DNA of 6,825 nt from Pseudomonadota bacterium (lineage in GTDB: Bacteria; Pseudomonadota; Alphaproteobacteria; Sphingomonadales; Sphingomonadaceae): positions 1 through 6,825 of the forward strand of contig JAFAED010000548.1 in NCBI GenBank assembly GCA_023424275.1, in the 5' to 3' direction. The position numbers and the translations under genes were made by a program. The notes under the pieces were generated by a model. That model did no database searches. It was not told the DNA's origin and saw only the letters and a list, made by a program, of their open reading frames with translations. The first letter of the stretch is position 1; each line of letters begins with the position of its first letter. This document shows positions 1 to 5,820 of the stretch, in pieces.

Positions 1-60
1 CGCATATGCTCGGCGTGGAATTTCGCGGCTACCTTCGCCTTGAATAAAGAACCGGTTCAT
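1..60 (-). CDS. Possible start of a further gene, truncated by the window edge
   Basis: An ATG at 60 opens a frame without stops to position 1, giving MNRFFIQGEGSREIPRRAYA. A purine-rich GGGGGAAGG at 65-73 (minus strand) lies four bases upstream and could serve as a ribosome-binding site. The gene would follow the membrane protein on the same strand with a 75-base gap. Twenty residues are too few to assign a family, and the frame could be chance. Confidence 0.4.
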   Translation of the reverse strand, partial: MNRFFIQGEGSREIPRRAYA

Positions 61-135
61 GGAGCCTTCCCCCGTTCGCGCCAGTTTCGACTGCTCCCGC
101 TCCCTCAAATTTTTCGCCGGCGAGCCGAACCCTTC

Positions 136-534
136 TCATCTATCGAGCGAGCGCTTTACCCTAAGCAGATCGAAGAATTGAATGATCGCTGCGCCCGCCA
201 AGAAAGAAAAGAGCGCAAGCATCAGCATGAACATCGCTTTGATGTCGTCATACGCCCACTCATGCCCATGTGCTCCGACCTCGCAAAGGATCATAAGTCC
301 GCGTGGCAGCAAGATGGCCACGATGAGACCCGAGGCTAGCACGAGCGGGAACGCCTTGCTCCAGAGTGCCCGCCCCGCCACGAGCTTCTGTGGGGCCCGG
401 TTGTTGGGATCGCCTTCGGGCGTAATCTTGCGCGCTTCCGCAACCTCGGGGAGCCAGAGCGTGTAGAGCGCCGCGAGTCCCGCAAGGACGAGACTCGCAG
501 CTGAAATGACCTCGGCAAGCCCTTCGCCCGTCAT
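136..534 (-). CDS. Small three-helix membrane protein, function unknown
   Basis: A 132-residue protein with three predicted membrane segments: about 8-28 (VISAASLVLAGLAALYTL), 61-84 (FPLVLASGLIVAILLPRGL) and 99-122 (MFMLMLALFSFLAGAAIIQFF). A basic, Pro- and Asn-containing loop at 35-55 lies between the first two. The tail LLRVKRSLDR is positively charged and so probably cytoplasmic. No catalytic motif is visible and I do not recognise a family. It overlaps the preceding HTH-like gene by ATGA, so the pair is probably one unit. A membrane-acting effector or sensor is possible given the neighbouring conjugation operon, but an ordinary small membrane protein is equally compatible. It is clearly distinct in type from the soluble enzymes to its right. 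Confidence 0.75.
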   Translation of the reverse strand: MTGEGLAEVISAASLVLAGLAALYTLWLPEVAEARKITPEGDPNNRAPQKLVAGRALWSKAFPLVLASGLIVAILLPRGLMILCEVGAHGHEWAYDDIKAMFMLMLALFSFLAGAAIIQFFDLLRVKRSLDR

Positions 535-1103
535 GGGTAGAGCTCCTGTAATTTGATATAGGAGCCATTCGCGATTACATAGGTATCGAACGTCCCCGGT
601 TTGCGGACTATGGGAACAAAGGCATGCTGCGTCTGCGCACCGACAAGCCGCTCGTTTAGCATTTCAACGATCATCGCGCTCGAAAACCGCGGCTCGCGAT
701 TACCCGCATCGTTCGCATTCAGCCCGCAGGCAATCAGAAACCGTTTCGCCGCCGCATCGAGAACGGCGGTCAGGCGATTGCGATAGCGCGAGATCGTCGT
801 ACGCATGAGGCCTCGCGCCATGCCCGGCGTTATGTTGAACATCCTCGCAATCATGGTGTCGCTCGGAAAACGATCGGCGGGCAAGGCCAGCAGGATCGAT
901 ACAAGCCGCCGCTCGCGCATCTCGGTCGCATTCCCCATCGGCTGCCCCGCCAACATATCTGCATATTCGCGTAAGGCAGCGGCTCCGTAGATCGCAAGCA
1001 AGTCAGGAAGGTCGGCAATATCGGTACAACCGATTGCTACCGCGAGCGCCGCTTGTTCGCTATCCTCAAGCGAAAGCGTGACCTGTATTTCATGATCGGG
1101 CAT
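531..1103 (-). CDS. Unrecognised protein with helix-turn-helix-like segment
   Basis: A 190-residue soluble protein that I do not recognise. Residues 65-110 read like a helical DNA-binding unit: LLALPADRFPSDTMIARMF, a turn NITPG, then MARGLMRTTISRYRNRL, a basic recognition-like helix. The C-terminal third (FVPIVRKPGTFDTYVIANGSY, then a short tail to LQELYP) looks beta-rich and could be a ligand or partner domain. A regulator of this gene pair is the simplest guess but is inference only. I chose the ATG at 1103 because GAAGG lies eight bases upstream. A GTG at 1112 sits 13 bases behind a strong GGAGG, and an ATG at 1202 would add 33 residues without an SD. The TGA stop overlaps the next ATG (ATGA), so the two products are probably made together. 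Confidence 0.7.
   Translation of the reverse strand: MPDHEIQVTLSLEDSEQAALAVAIGCTDIADLPDLLAIYGAAALREYADMLAGQPMGNATEMRERRLVSILLALPADRFPSDTMIARMFNITPGMARGLMRTTISRYRNRLTAVLDAAAKRFLIACGLNANDAGNREPRFSSAMIVEMLNERLVGAQTQHAFVPIVRKPGTFDTYVIANGSYIKLQELYP
543..547 (-). promoter_or_regulatory. Shine-Dalgarno for the small membrane protein
   Basis: The minus strand reads AGGAG, eight bases upstream of the ATG at 534 and inside the end of the preceding gene. It supports that start and independent ribosome loading on a coupled pair. Confidence 0.65.
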
Positions 1104-1346
1104 CTCAAGCACCTTCGATTGATTTCCTCCCCGACCTAATCGGCAAGGATATCCGGGCGCAACGGTCAATCGCTGCCGGAGCGGTTCTACCTTCATTTTC
1201 ACTGACCGGAGCGCGCGCTATCGACCTGACGCGGTCGATCGGCATGCACGCCATGGTCCGTCTCCAAACTGCTCACGTCCTTCTGATCGCTGCAGTGCTC
1301 GACAGGCCCGTTTACCGCCCATGCGCCGAGGCACGGAGGCGAACGA
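1104..1346. other. Intergenic region between DUF6527 gene and HTH-like gene
   Basis: This 243-base stretch separates the Ubl operon from the left-hand gene pair. It shortens to 144 bases if the left gene starts at 1202. It contains the inverted repeat at 1220-1239 and a GGAGG (minus strand) near 1130-1134. It also has an isolated TTGACC (1169-1164, minus strand) with no well-placed -10 element. No GC hairpin followed by a T run was found, so I see no intrinsic terminator after the DUF6527 gene. A promoter for the left pair probably lies here, but I cannot place it. Confidence 0.5.
1220..1239. repeat. Perfect 7-bp inverted repeat, candidate operator or hairpin
   Basis: ATCGACC and GGTCGAT flank a six-base spacer (TGACGC). 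It lies in the gap upstream of a gene with a helix-turn-helix-like segment, which would suit a dimeric repressor site. No T run follows on either strand, so it is unlikely to be a simple intrinsic terminator. Confidence 0.45.
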
Positions 1347-1871
1347 TCACCGCCTCAGCCGGAAGCGCTGACGCTCACGTCCTTTGCCCTCCTCCGCCTG
1401 ACCCTTTCGGACAAGCAGCCGTAGCGCTCGCGACACGTCCCACCAGATTTCGTCAAGGCGTTCTGCGATACTAGCAGCGTCCTGATATTCGTCAGCAAGA
1501 AGCTCACCATGAACGGCTTCGAGCAGCGCCGGATCAAACGGCGGTTCGTCATTGTAATCCTCATAGCGCCCGCACCAGATGATATGGTTGCGCCACAGGA
1601 TGAAGTGGCTCTTGCAGCCATCGTCGCGCCAGACCGAGGGGTAGAGCGAAAGAGTATCGTTTCGCGTGTCGATCCTCCAGGCCTTGCCGGCCCGCGCATC
1701 AAGATTGATGACGAGCGTTTCGCCACATCCGTCAGGACAGTGGATCAGAAGCGAGCGCGGCCGTCCGCGCACAACACCCGCGACGTCGCCCGCCATCTCC
1801 AGAAGCGCTTCTGCTTGATCGCGATACTCGCCGACGCCTCGCCAACGAATTTTGCGCGCCGGATCGGTCAT
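1347..1871 (-). CDS. DUF6527 family protein with Cys/His metal site and winged-helix-like tail
   Basis: A 174-residue protein matching, from memory, the DUF6527 family that travels with multi-Ubl, E2 and JAB-E1 genes. The N-terminal domain carries HCPDGCGE (C45, C49), LSLYPSVW (74-81) and GCKSHF (C86, H89), followed by NHIIWC (C100). The C45/C49/C86/H89 set looks like a zinc-binding cluster of treble-clef or zinc-ribbon kind. Residues 130-174 (DAASIAERL, then a helix ending RLLVRKGQAE, then a basic beta-like end) look like a winged helix. Possible jobs are Ubl or target recognition in an E3-like role, Ubl processing, or DNA binding; the sequence does not decide. The ATG sits in an ATGA overlap with the kinase gene. 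AAGGA at 1880-1884, eight bases upstream, supports this start. It is the last gene of the compact cluster, with a 243-base gap after it. Confidence 0.83.
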   Translation of the reverse strand: MTDPARKIRWRGVGEYRDQAEALLEMAGDVAGVVRGRPRSLLIHCPDGCGETLVINLDARAGKAWRIDTRNDTLSLYPSVWRDDGCKSHFILWRNHIIWCGRYEDYNDEPPFDPALLEAVHGELLADEYQDAASIAERLDEIWWDVSRALRLLVRKGQAEEGKGRERQRFRLRR

Positions 1872-3340
1872 GCTGCTTTTCCTTCGAGATCTGCCACCAG
1901 GGACGCGGCGGTCCGGTAGGCATGCGCCCGGCGATAGCGGTCGGCGGGGTGATCATTGAGCCACTGGCAGCGGCGGAGAAGCTGAACAGCGACGGCCGTC
2001 TGATATTCGGTGGGGCAAGATTGGATTGCGATTCCCATGGTGCGGATTTGGCGCACAACCGTTCCGATCCATGCCAAAGGCTTTTCAGGTCGGCACGGCC
2101 CCGGCGGATGGAGAAAAGCCGACGGGGCGTAAAGGCCATCGACGACAGCGCGCCATTCCGGGTCTTCGTAGCGATCCCGGGGACTATTGTCCGGCAGCTC
2201 GAACGCGAGCCAGGTTTCCAGCCCAGCCAGGTCTGCTGTCAGCGGGCCCTCGCAGACTGATGCGAGATCGATCAGAATCGCGCTCCCGCCGCGCACCCGC
2301 ACATTGTCGCCATGAAGATCGCCGTGCATCGGCGCCCGCCGGTACAATTGATCGAGGCCCGCGAGCACCGACCAGAGCTGCTCCGCCGATCGATGCACGC
2401 CTTCCTCCGCCGCACGCTCGACGTAATAGGCCTTGATGCGGGACGGATCGCAAATGCCCGCGGACTGCATCGCTTCCGCAACCGACCCTGCGATCGGATT
2501 GTTCGCATAGCCTTGATCACGCCATCCTCCGAGCGTCTCTTCCAGGAGCGCCGTAATCGACGAGGCAGCGACATTGCGCTGGGCCAGTTCCCAAAGCGAC
2601 TCTGATCGGTCGACAAAATCGCCGACCAGCAGGCTGCGCTCGCTGCCGACCACAAGGTCCTGAACATTGGGGCGCAGGCCGAAAGGAATGAAACTGGCTG
2701 CATACCGCCTGTAATTTCGGTACTCGCGCTCGATCTTCGCATTTCGGTCGAGCTTGACGAATGCCGGCTGCGGCCAGAGGCCGACGTTCGAGATCGCGGT
2801 CTTGTGCACGGCAAAGACCCGCGCGTCCGACCGGCCTCCGCCAAGCTCCACCAGCGTGATTTCGCGACAGTCCGGAAAGGCGCGGCGGAACAATATCTCA
2901 TCTGCCTTCCGGACCGGTTCACGGTTCTGCGCGACACTGATAACCAGCCCACGCTGAGGGATTGGGCCTGGGTCATGCCGGGCGATCGTCTCGGCCAGCA
3001 CGGGCGGCGCGGGCGCCGTTCGGACGTTGAATCCCTGCCCGCCCGCGGCATTGCCCAGCCCAGACTGGACGCGGCCAGTGGCCGGGTCATCGGGGGTGAC
3101 GATGTCGAGGCGGAGGCCGTGGTCGACAAGCGTAGCGCCGCAGGATTTCAGGAGCCCGAGCATTTCCTGTTCGTTGCTCGGGTCGATCGTGAAGAGCGCA
3201 GCGCGGGCACTATCGGCGCCAAGAGTGGGATCGGAAACTAAACCTTCGCGCAAGGTGCAGTTCCGGGCTTCGCATTCACGCACGACCGTGTCGCTCGGGC
3301 GCCGCCCGAACCACAGGATCACCGAACGACCGTCAACCAT
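1868..3340 (-). CDS. APH-like kinase (TCAD9-like) with N-terminal domain
   Basis: A 490-residue protein. The C-terminal two thirds has the aminoglycoside/choline kinase fold signature. A glycine-rich loop (ELGGGRSDARVFAV, 165-178) is followed by a Lys strand (AFVKLD, K196) and E206 in the following helix. The catalytic loop is HGDLHGDN (339-346, D341 and N346), the metal aspartate is D358 in ILIDLA, and D370 follows. These residues are all present, so it should be active. Residues 1-135 form a separate alpha/beta-looking domain (VILWFGRR at the start) that I do not recognise; a receiver-like or Rossmann-like fold is possible. The layout recalls phosphotransferase-like 'ternary complex associated domain 9' proteins from predicted conflict systems; I assign that from memory. 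The substrate is unknown: Ubl, E1/E2, a nucleotide or a small molecule are all possible. Its ATG overlaps the JAB-E1 stop by eight bases, and its stop forms ATGA with the next gene. Confidence 0.8.
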   Translation of the reverse strand: MVDGRSVILWFGRRPSDTVVRECEARNCTLREGLVSDPTLGADSARAALFTIDPSNEQEMLGLLKSCGATLVDHGLRLDIVTPDDPATGRVQSGLGNAAGGQGFNVRTAPAPPVLAETIARHDPGPIPQRGLVISVAQNREPVRKADEILFRRAFPDCREITLVELGGGRSDARVFAVHKTAISNVGLWPQPAFVKLDRNAKIEREYRNYRRYAASFIPFGLRPNVQDLVVGSERSLLVGDFVDRSESLWELAQRNVAASSITALLEETLGGWRDQGYANNPIAGSVAEAMQSAGICDPSRIKAYYVERAAEEGVHRSAEQLWSVLAGLDQLYRRAPMHGDLHGDNVRVRGGSAILIDLASVCEGPLTADLAGLETWLAFELPDNSPRDRYEDPEWRAVVDGLYAPSAFLHPPGPCRPEKPLAWIGTVVRQIRTMGIAIQSCPTEYQTAVAVQLLRRCQWLNDHPADRYRRAHAYRTAASLVADLEGKAA

Positions 3341-4664
3341 GGCGCCCGCCTTTCGGGCGCATCGGAAGCCCCCATTCGATACCCTGAGCGAGCGCCTGCG
3401 AGCAGATGATGCAATTTTCGCGGATGGTTGCCGCCATCGGACGGACGATACCGCGAATGCCGTCGTAGCGCTGGAATCGCGCTTCGGCAGGAACGCCCGC
3501 TACCGCCCCCAGGAACATCGTCGTCGCCAGCGAAGCCATTGCAGAATTAATCGAAATGACCGCCGGCTGCGGTGCTTGCCCGCCAATGATGTACGGGTCC
3601 GCCGCGCGCTGTTCGGGCGTGAGCAATTCGCGCCGGATCTGTTCGCCATCGAGCGCACCCGTGCAGGCGAGGCACGGAAGGCTGGGCGACAGCATCTGAA
3701 CGCGGCCCGTGATGTGGCTGACGCAGCCGTCGGCGACGGTGATGCTGACCCCCATGTCGATCACGGGCACCAGCATCTGATACGCCGCCTGCCCGACGAC
3801 GGCGCGGCTCGCATGCGAGTCGGTGCAAAGGAAAATGAAGTCATAGCCGCCGATTGTCCGCGCATGCTCTTCGTCGACGATATCGCCAATGACGGCCCGG
3901 CAGGTTGCAGCCGGGTTGATCGACTGCACGAGCCGCTGCGCGATCTCTACCTTGGGCATCCCGACATCGCCCGGTCCCGCGCCGACCAACCGGTTGAGAT
4001 TGGTGACCTCGACGCGGTCCGGGTCAATAACCGTGAGATCGGTCACGCCGAGATAGGCGAGCTGGAGGATCGTTGCGAGACCGGTGCCACCCGAACCGAC
4101 GACGAGGATCTTGAGTGCGGAAATGGCGCGCTGCCCCGCAGCGCCGAATGCGCGGACCTGACGGTCGAAACGTTCCTCGGCGAGCGTGCCGCGGGCGACG
4201 TCATCGAGACGGCGAAGCCTGCTGCCGATTTCCCAGACCGGAATATCCTTACCCGTCGCCAGCATCCGGGCGCGGAGGCCGTCCGGCCCGATCACCATGG
4301 CGAGCGGCCGCGCGGCCGGAACGCGATGTGCAAGATAGGCGGCCAATTCGGCCTCGCCCGCGTCGTCGATGGTGGAAAAGACGGGCTGCCCCTCGGCGAA
4401 CGGATGGGTGTGGATGAAGACCGGGCTCAAGGCTTCGCGGCGCGCCCGGTTGGCGATTTCGACTAGCGCAGCCGGCGTGAGCGTAGCGGACATCGCATCA
4501 CGGCTTTCATATGCCGCCTCGGCTACCGGCTCGGCTTTCAGCAACAACCAGCGCCCGTGCGCGGGATCATATTGCGCATAGCCGACCGCACAGCGCTCGG
4601 TGTCGGCAAGCAGCGCGGCGGTTAGTGCCGCGCTGCTTCCCTCGATCATGCGCAGGCCGCTCAT
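3333..4664 (-). CDS. JAB/JAMM deubiquitinase-like domain fused to ThiF/E1 Ubl-activating domain
   Basis: A 443-residue two-domain protein. The N-terminal JAB/JAMM domain (about 1-145) shows H85-T-H87 followed by S97 and D100, the zinc metalloprotease signature. The spacing is nine residues rather than the usual seven; E45, E49 and E53 are candidate catalytic glutamates. The E1/ThiF domain (about 160-443) has R165/R168 with FG at 173-174, the nucleotide loop GSGGTG (190-195), the VIDPDRVEVTNLNR segment (212-225), K238 and D282. Zinc pairs are C331/C334 and C418/C421. Expected chemistry is ATP-dependent adenylation of the Ubl C-terminal glycine, with the JAB part trimming or removing Ubl. No cysteine occurs between the two zinc pairs, where ThiF has its reactive one; C280 and C314 are the remaining options. 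The start is fixed by GGAGG at 4670-4674, five bases before the ATG, and by the ATGA overlap with E2. A longer frame from 4733 has no such support. Confidence 0.93.
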   Translation of the reverse strand: MSGLRMIEGSSAALTAALLADTERCAVGYAQYDPAHGRWLLLKAEPVAEAAYESRDAMSATLTPAALVEIANRARREALSPVFIHTHPFAEGQPVFSTIDDAGEAELAAYLAHRVPAARPLAMVIGPDGLRARMLATGKDIPVWEIGSRLRRLDDVARGTLAEERFDRQVRAFGAAGQRAISALKILVVGSGGTGLATILQLAYLGVTDLTVIDPDRVEVTNLNRLVGAGPGDVGMPKVEIAQRLVQSINPAATCRAVIGDIVDEEHARTIGGYDFIFLCTDSHASRAVVGQAAYQMLVPVIDMGVSITVADGCVSHITGRVQMLSPSLPCLACTGALDGEQIRRELLTPEQRAADPYIIGGQAPQPAVISINSAMASLATTMFLGAVAGVPAEARFQRYDGIRGIVRPMAATIRENCIICSQALAQGIEWGLPMRPKGGRHG

Positions 4665-5047
4665 TGCGGCCTCCGAAGGCGATCGATGATGCTGTTCATC
4701 CAGCTCGACAGCGTGTCGCGGTTGGCATCCCAAGCACCTTCCAGATGCCAGGAAAACCAGAGCCCCTGCTCGGACGTTTCGGGAATGACATTGCCTGCCC
4801 CGGCATTCTGCGGGACGGCCCCGCTGGATAGCCGCAGATTGTCGTCAGCCCAGAAACAGTCGAGGGCGGCGAACGGATAGCCCACCGGGATGAGGAAGCG
4901 CACCGCGGTGCGCGTCGTCGACCAGCCCGGCGGAAGGGCAACATCCTCGACCGTGACGAGGGTGTTGCCGCTCGGCAGCGCGCACGAACGGACGGCGCCG
5001 AAGCGCGCGTCCAGTTCGCCGAGCTGACGGTCGATAACCGCGGCCAT
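4661..5047 (-). CDS. E2-fold ubiquitin-conjugating-like protein (Prok-E2_E type), no canonical catalytic Cys
   Basis: A 128-residue protein with the E2/UBC layout. A strand pair (VRFLIPVGYPFAALDCFW, residues 49-66) carries the YP turn. A loop with VPQN (78-81) follows, then W106 and a C-terminal helix (TLSSWMNSIIDRL, 112-124) resembling the W-x-P-x-x-T-L helix of E2s. The family context (multi-Ubl before it, JAB-E1 after it) matches Prok-E2_E operons. In canonical E2s the catalytic Cys lies about eight residues before that Trp; here the site reads GLWFSWHL, with F98, S99 and H101. The only cysteines are C22 and C64, both before the active-site loop. S99 and H101 are my candidates for an alternative centre. 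It probably accepts activated Ubl from E1 and passes it to a target. It starts in a TAATG overlap with the modifier gene and ends in an ATGA overlap with JAB-E1, so the three are probably made together. Confidence 0.85.
   Translation of the reverse strand: MAAVIDRQLGELDARFGAVRSCALPSGNTLVTVEDVALPPGWSTTRTAVRFLIPVGYPFAALDCFWADDNLRLSSGAVPQNAGAGNVIPETSEQGLWFSWHLEGAWDANRDTLSSWMNSIIDRLRRPQ
4670..4674 (-). promoter_or_regulatory. Shine-Dalgarno for the JAB-E1 gene
   Basis: The minus strand reads GGAGG here, five bases upstream of the ATG at 4664 and inside the end of the E2 coding region. It decides the JAB-E1 start against the longer frame beginning at 4733. Confidence 0.75.
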
Positions 5048-5736
5048 TAGCCGAAGTTCGCCTTGGGCACCGACGAGAAGCGGCGCGGTCCGTGGGGTGT
5101 GTCGAGATCGACAGTTTCATCGTCGGCGATCACGCGGTCGGGGTCGTCGCCGTGGCCCTCCAGCGCCAGATCGTGCGTCGGGTCCCAGTTGGGAACGCGG
5201 GCCTTGATCTGGAGGCCAGTGAGCTTTGCCTGGTCGGTTTCATACTTCACACCGTTGACGAAGAAGATGTAGGTTTTCGGGCGCTTAGCGGTGATGAAGC
5301 GTTCGACACCTGCCTCGGTGAGATCGACGGCTTCGCCCTCTTTGATCAGGCGGTCGGTGCCGCCGCGGACGTCGAGGAAGATCGCCTCGTCCGCCTTGGC
5401 ATCCGCGAGAAGCCGCAGGGCCGCTTCCGTGATCGTCGCCGGGCCCCATTTGACCTCATGGTCATTGATAAAGAGGCGGAAGACGCGGTCTCCGGTGAAG
5501 GCGATGAAACGCTCGATGCCCTTGGGGCGAAGGTCGAACGTCTCGTCGAGACGAACATCCTCAAAGTCACCGCCCGGATCGAGCGCGTAGAGGCTATAAG
5601 CCTCCGGCGGCGTGAGCCCGGCGGCCGCGAGGATCTGGCGACCGGTCGGAACCGGATCGGTGAGCGAGATCGGCTGGAAGGCAATGCCGTCGAGGGAGAC
5701 TTCGGCGGCGGTCTTTTTATCTTTGCTTGCGGTCAT
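5047..5736 (-). CDS. Multi-ubiquitin domain protein (three tandem ubiquitin-like repeats)
   Basis: A 229-residue protein built of three related beta-grasp-like units at roughly 12-81, 85-150 and 155-229. The second and third open with a strand such as VFRLFINDHEVKW and TYIFFVNGVKYET. All three pass through a DETFDL, EGEAVDL or DETVDL turn, and the first two close with GIERFIA or GVERFIT. This is the pattern of the Pfam multi-ubiquitin family, the modifier of prokaryotic Ubl operons that also encode E2 and JAB-E1 proteins. The C-terminus ends in ANFG, so a glycine is already exposed for adenylation without trimming. No Gly-Gly occurs between repeats. I chose the ATG at 5736, although its upstream sequence has no Shine-Dalgarno (it reads CCTCCT, the complement of one). 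A TTG at 5751 would add five residues (MGHPP). The TAA stop shares one base with the E2 ATG (TAATG). Confidence 0.87.
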   Translation of the reverse strand: MTASKDKKTAAEVSLDGIAFQPISLTDPVPTGRQILAAAGLTPPEAYSLYALDPGGDFEDVRLDETFDLRPKGIERFIAFTGDRVFRLFINDHEVKWGPATITEAALRLLADAKADEAIFLDVRGGTDRLIKEGEAVDLTEAGVERFITAKRPKTYIFFVNGVKYETDQAKLTGLQIKARVPNWDPTHDLALEGHGDDPDRVIADDETVDLDTPHGPRRFSSVPKANFG

Positions 5737-5820
5737 AGGAGGATGTCCCAAATGCTGCCGCGGCGTCCTGTCGCGGCTTCCAATGGGTCAATTCCCGGCG
5801 CTAGGCGGAACCGGAAAAGC

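Noticed and set aside
61..135. Possible terminator around the palindrome TCGCCGGCGA (114-123)
   Set aside because: The palindrome has no loop, and what follows on the minus strand is AAAAATTT rather than a T run, so it lacks the form of an intrinsic terminator.
40..339. 99-codon plus-strand frame at the left edge
   Set aside because: It begins at TTG, has no Shine-Dalgarno and lies antisense to the small membrane protein.
1141..1200. Sigma-70-type promoter using TTGACC at 1169-1164 (minus strand)
   Set aside because: No -10-like hexamer lies 16-18 bases downstream; TATCCT is only 12 away and GATTAG 22 away.
2272..3129. 285-codon minus-strand frame within the kinase gene
   Set aside because: It lies in another frame of the kinase, and its Arg/Ser-rich translation carries none of the kinase motifs.
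3027..4466. 479-codon plus-strand open frame
   Set aside because: It is antisense to the JAB-E1 and kinase genes, whose motifs are unmistakable. Its translation is Arg-rich with no domain, typical of a GC-rich shadow frame.
4665..4733. N-terminal extension of JAB-E1 from 4733
   Set aside because: It would overlap the E2 gene by about 70 bases. The ATG at 4664 has GGAGG at ideal spacing and an ATGA junction.
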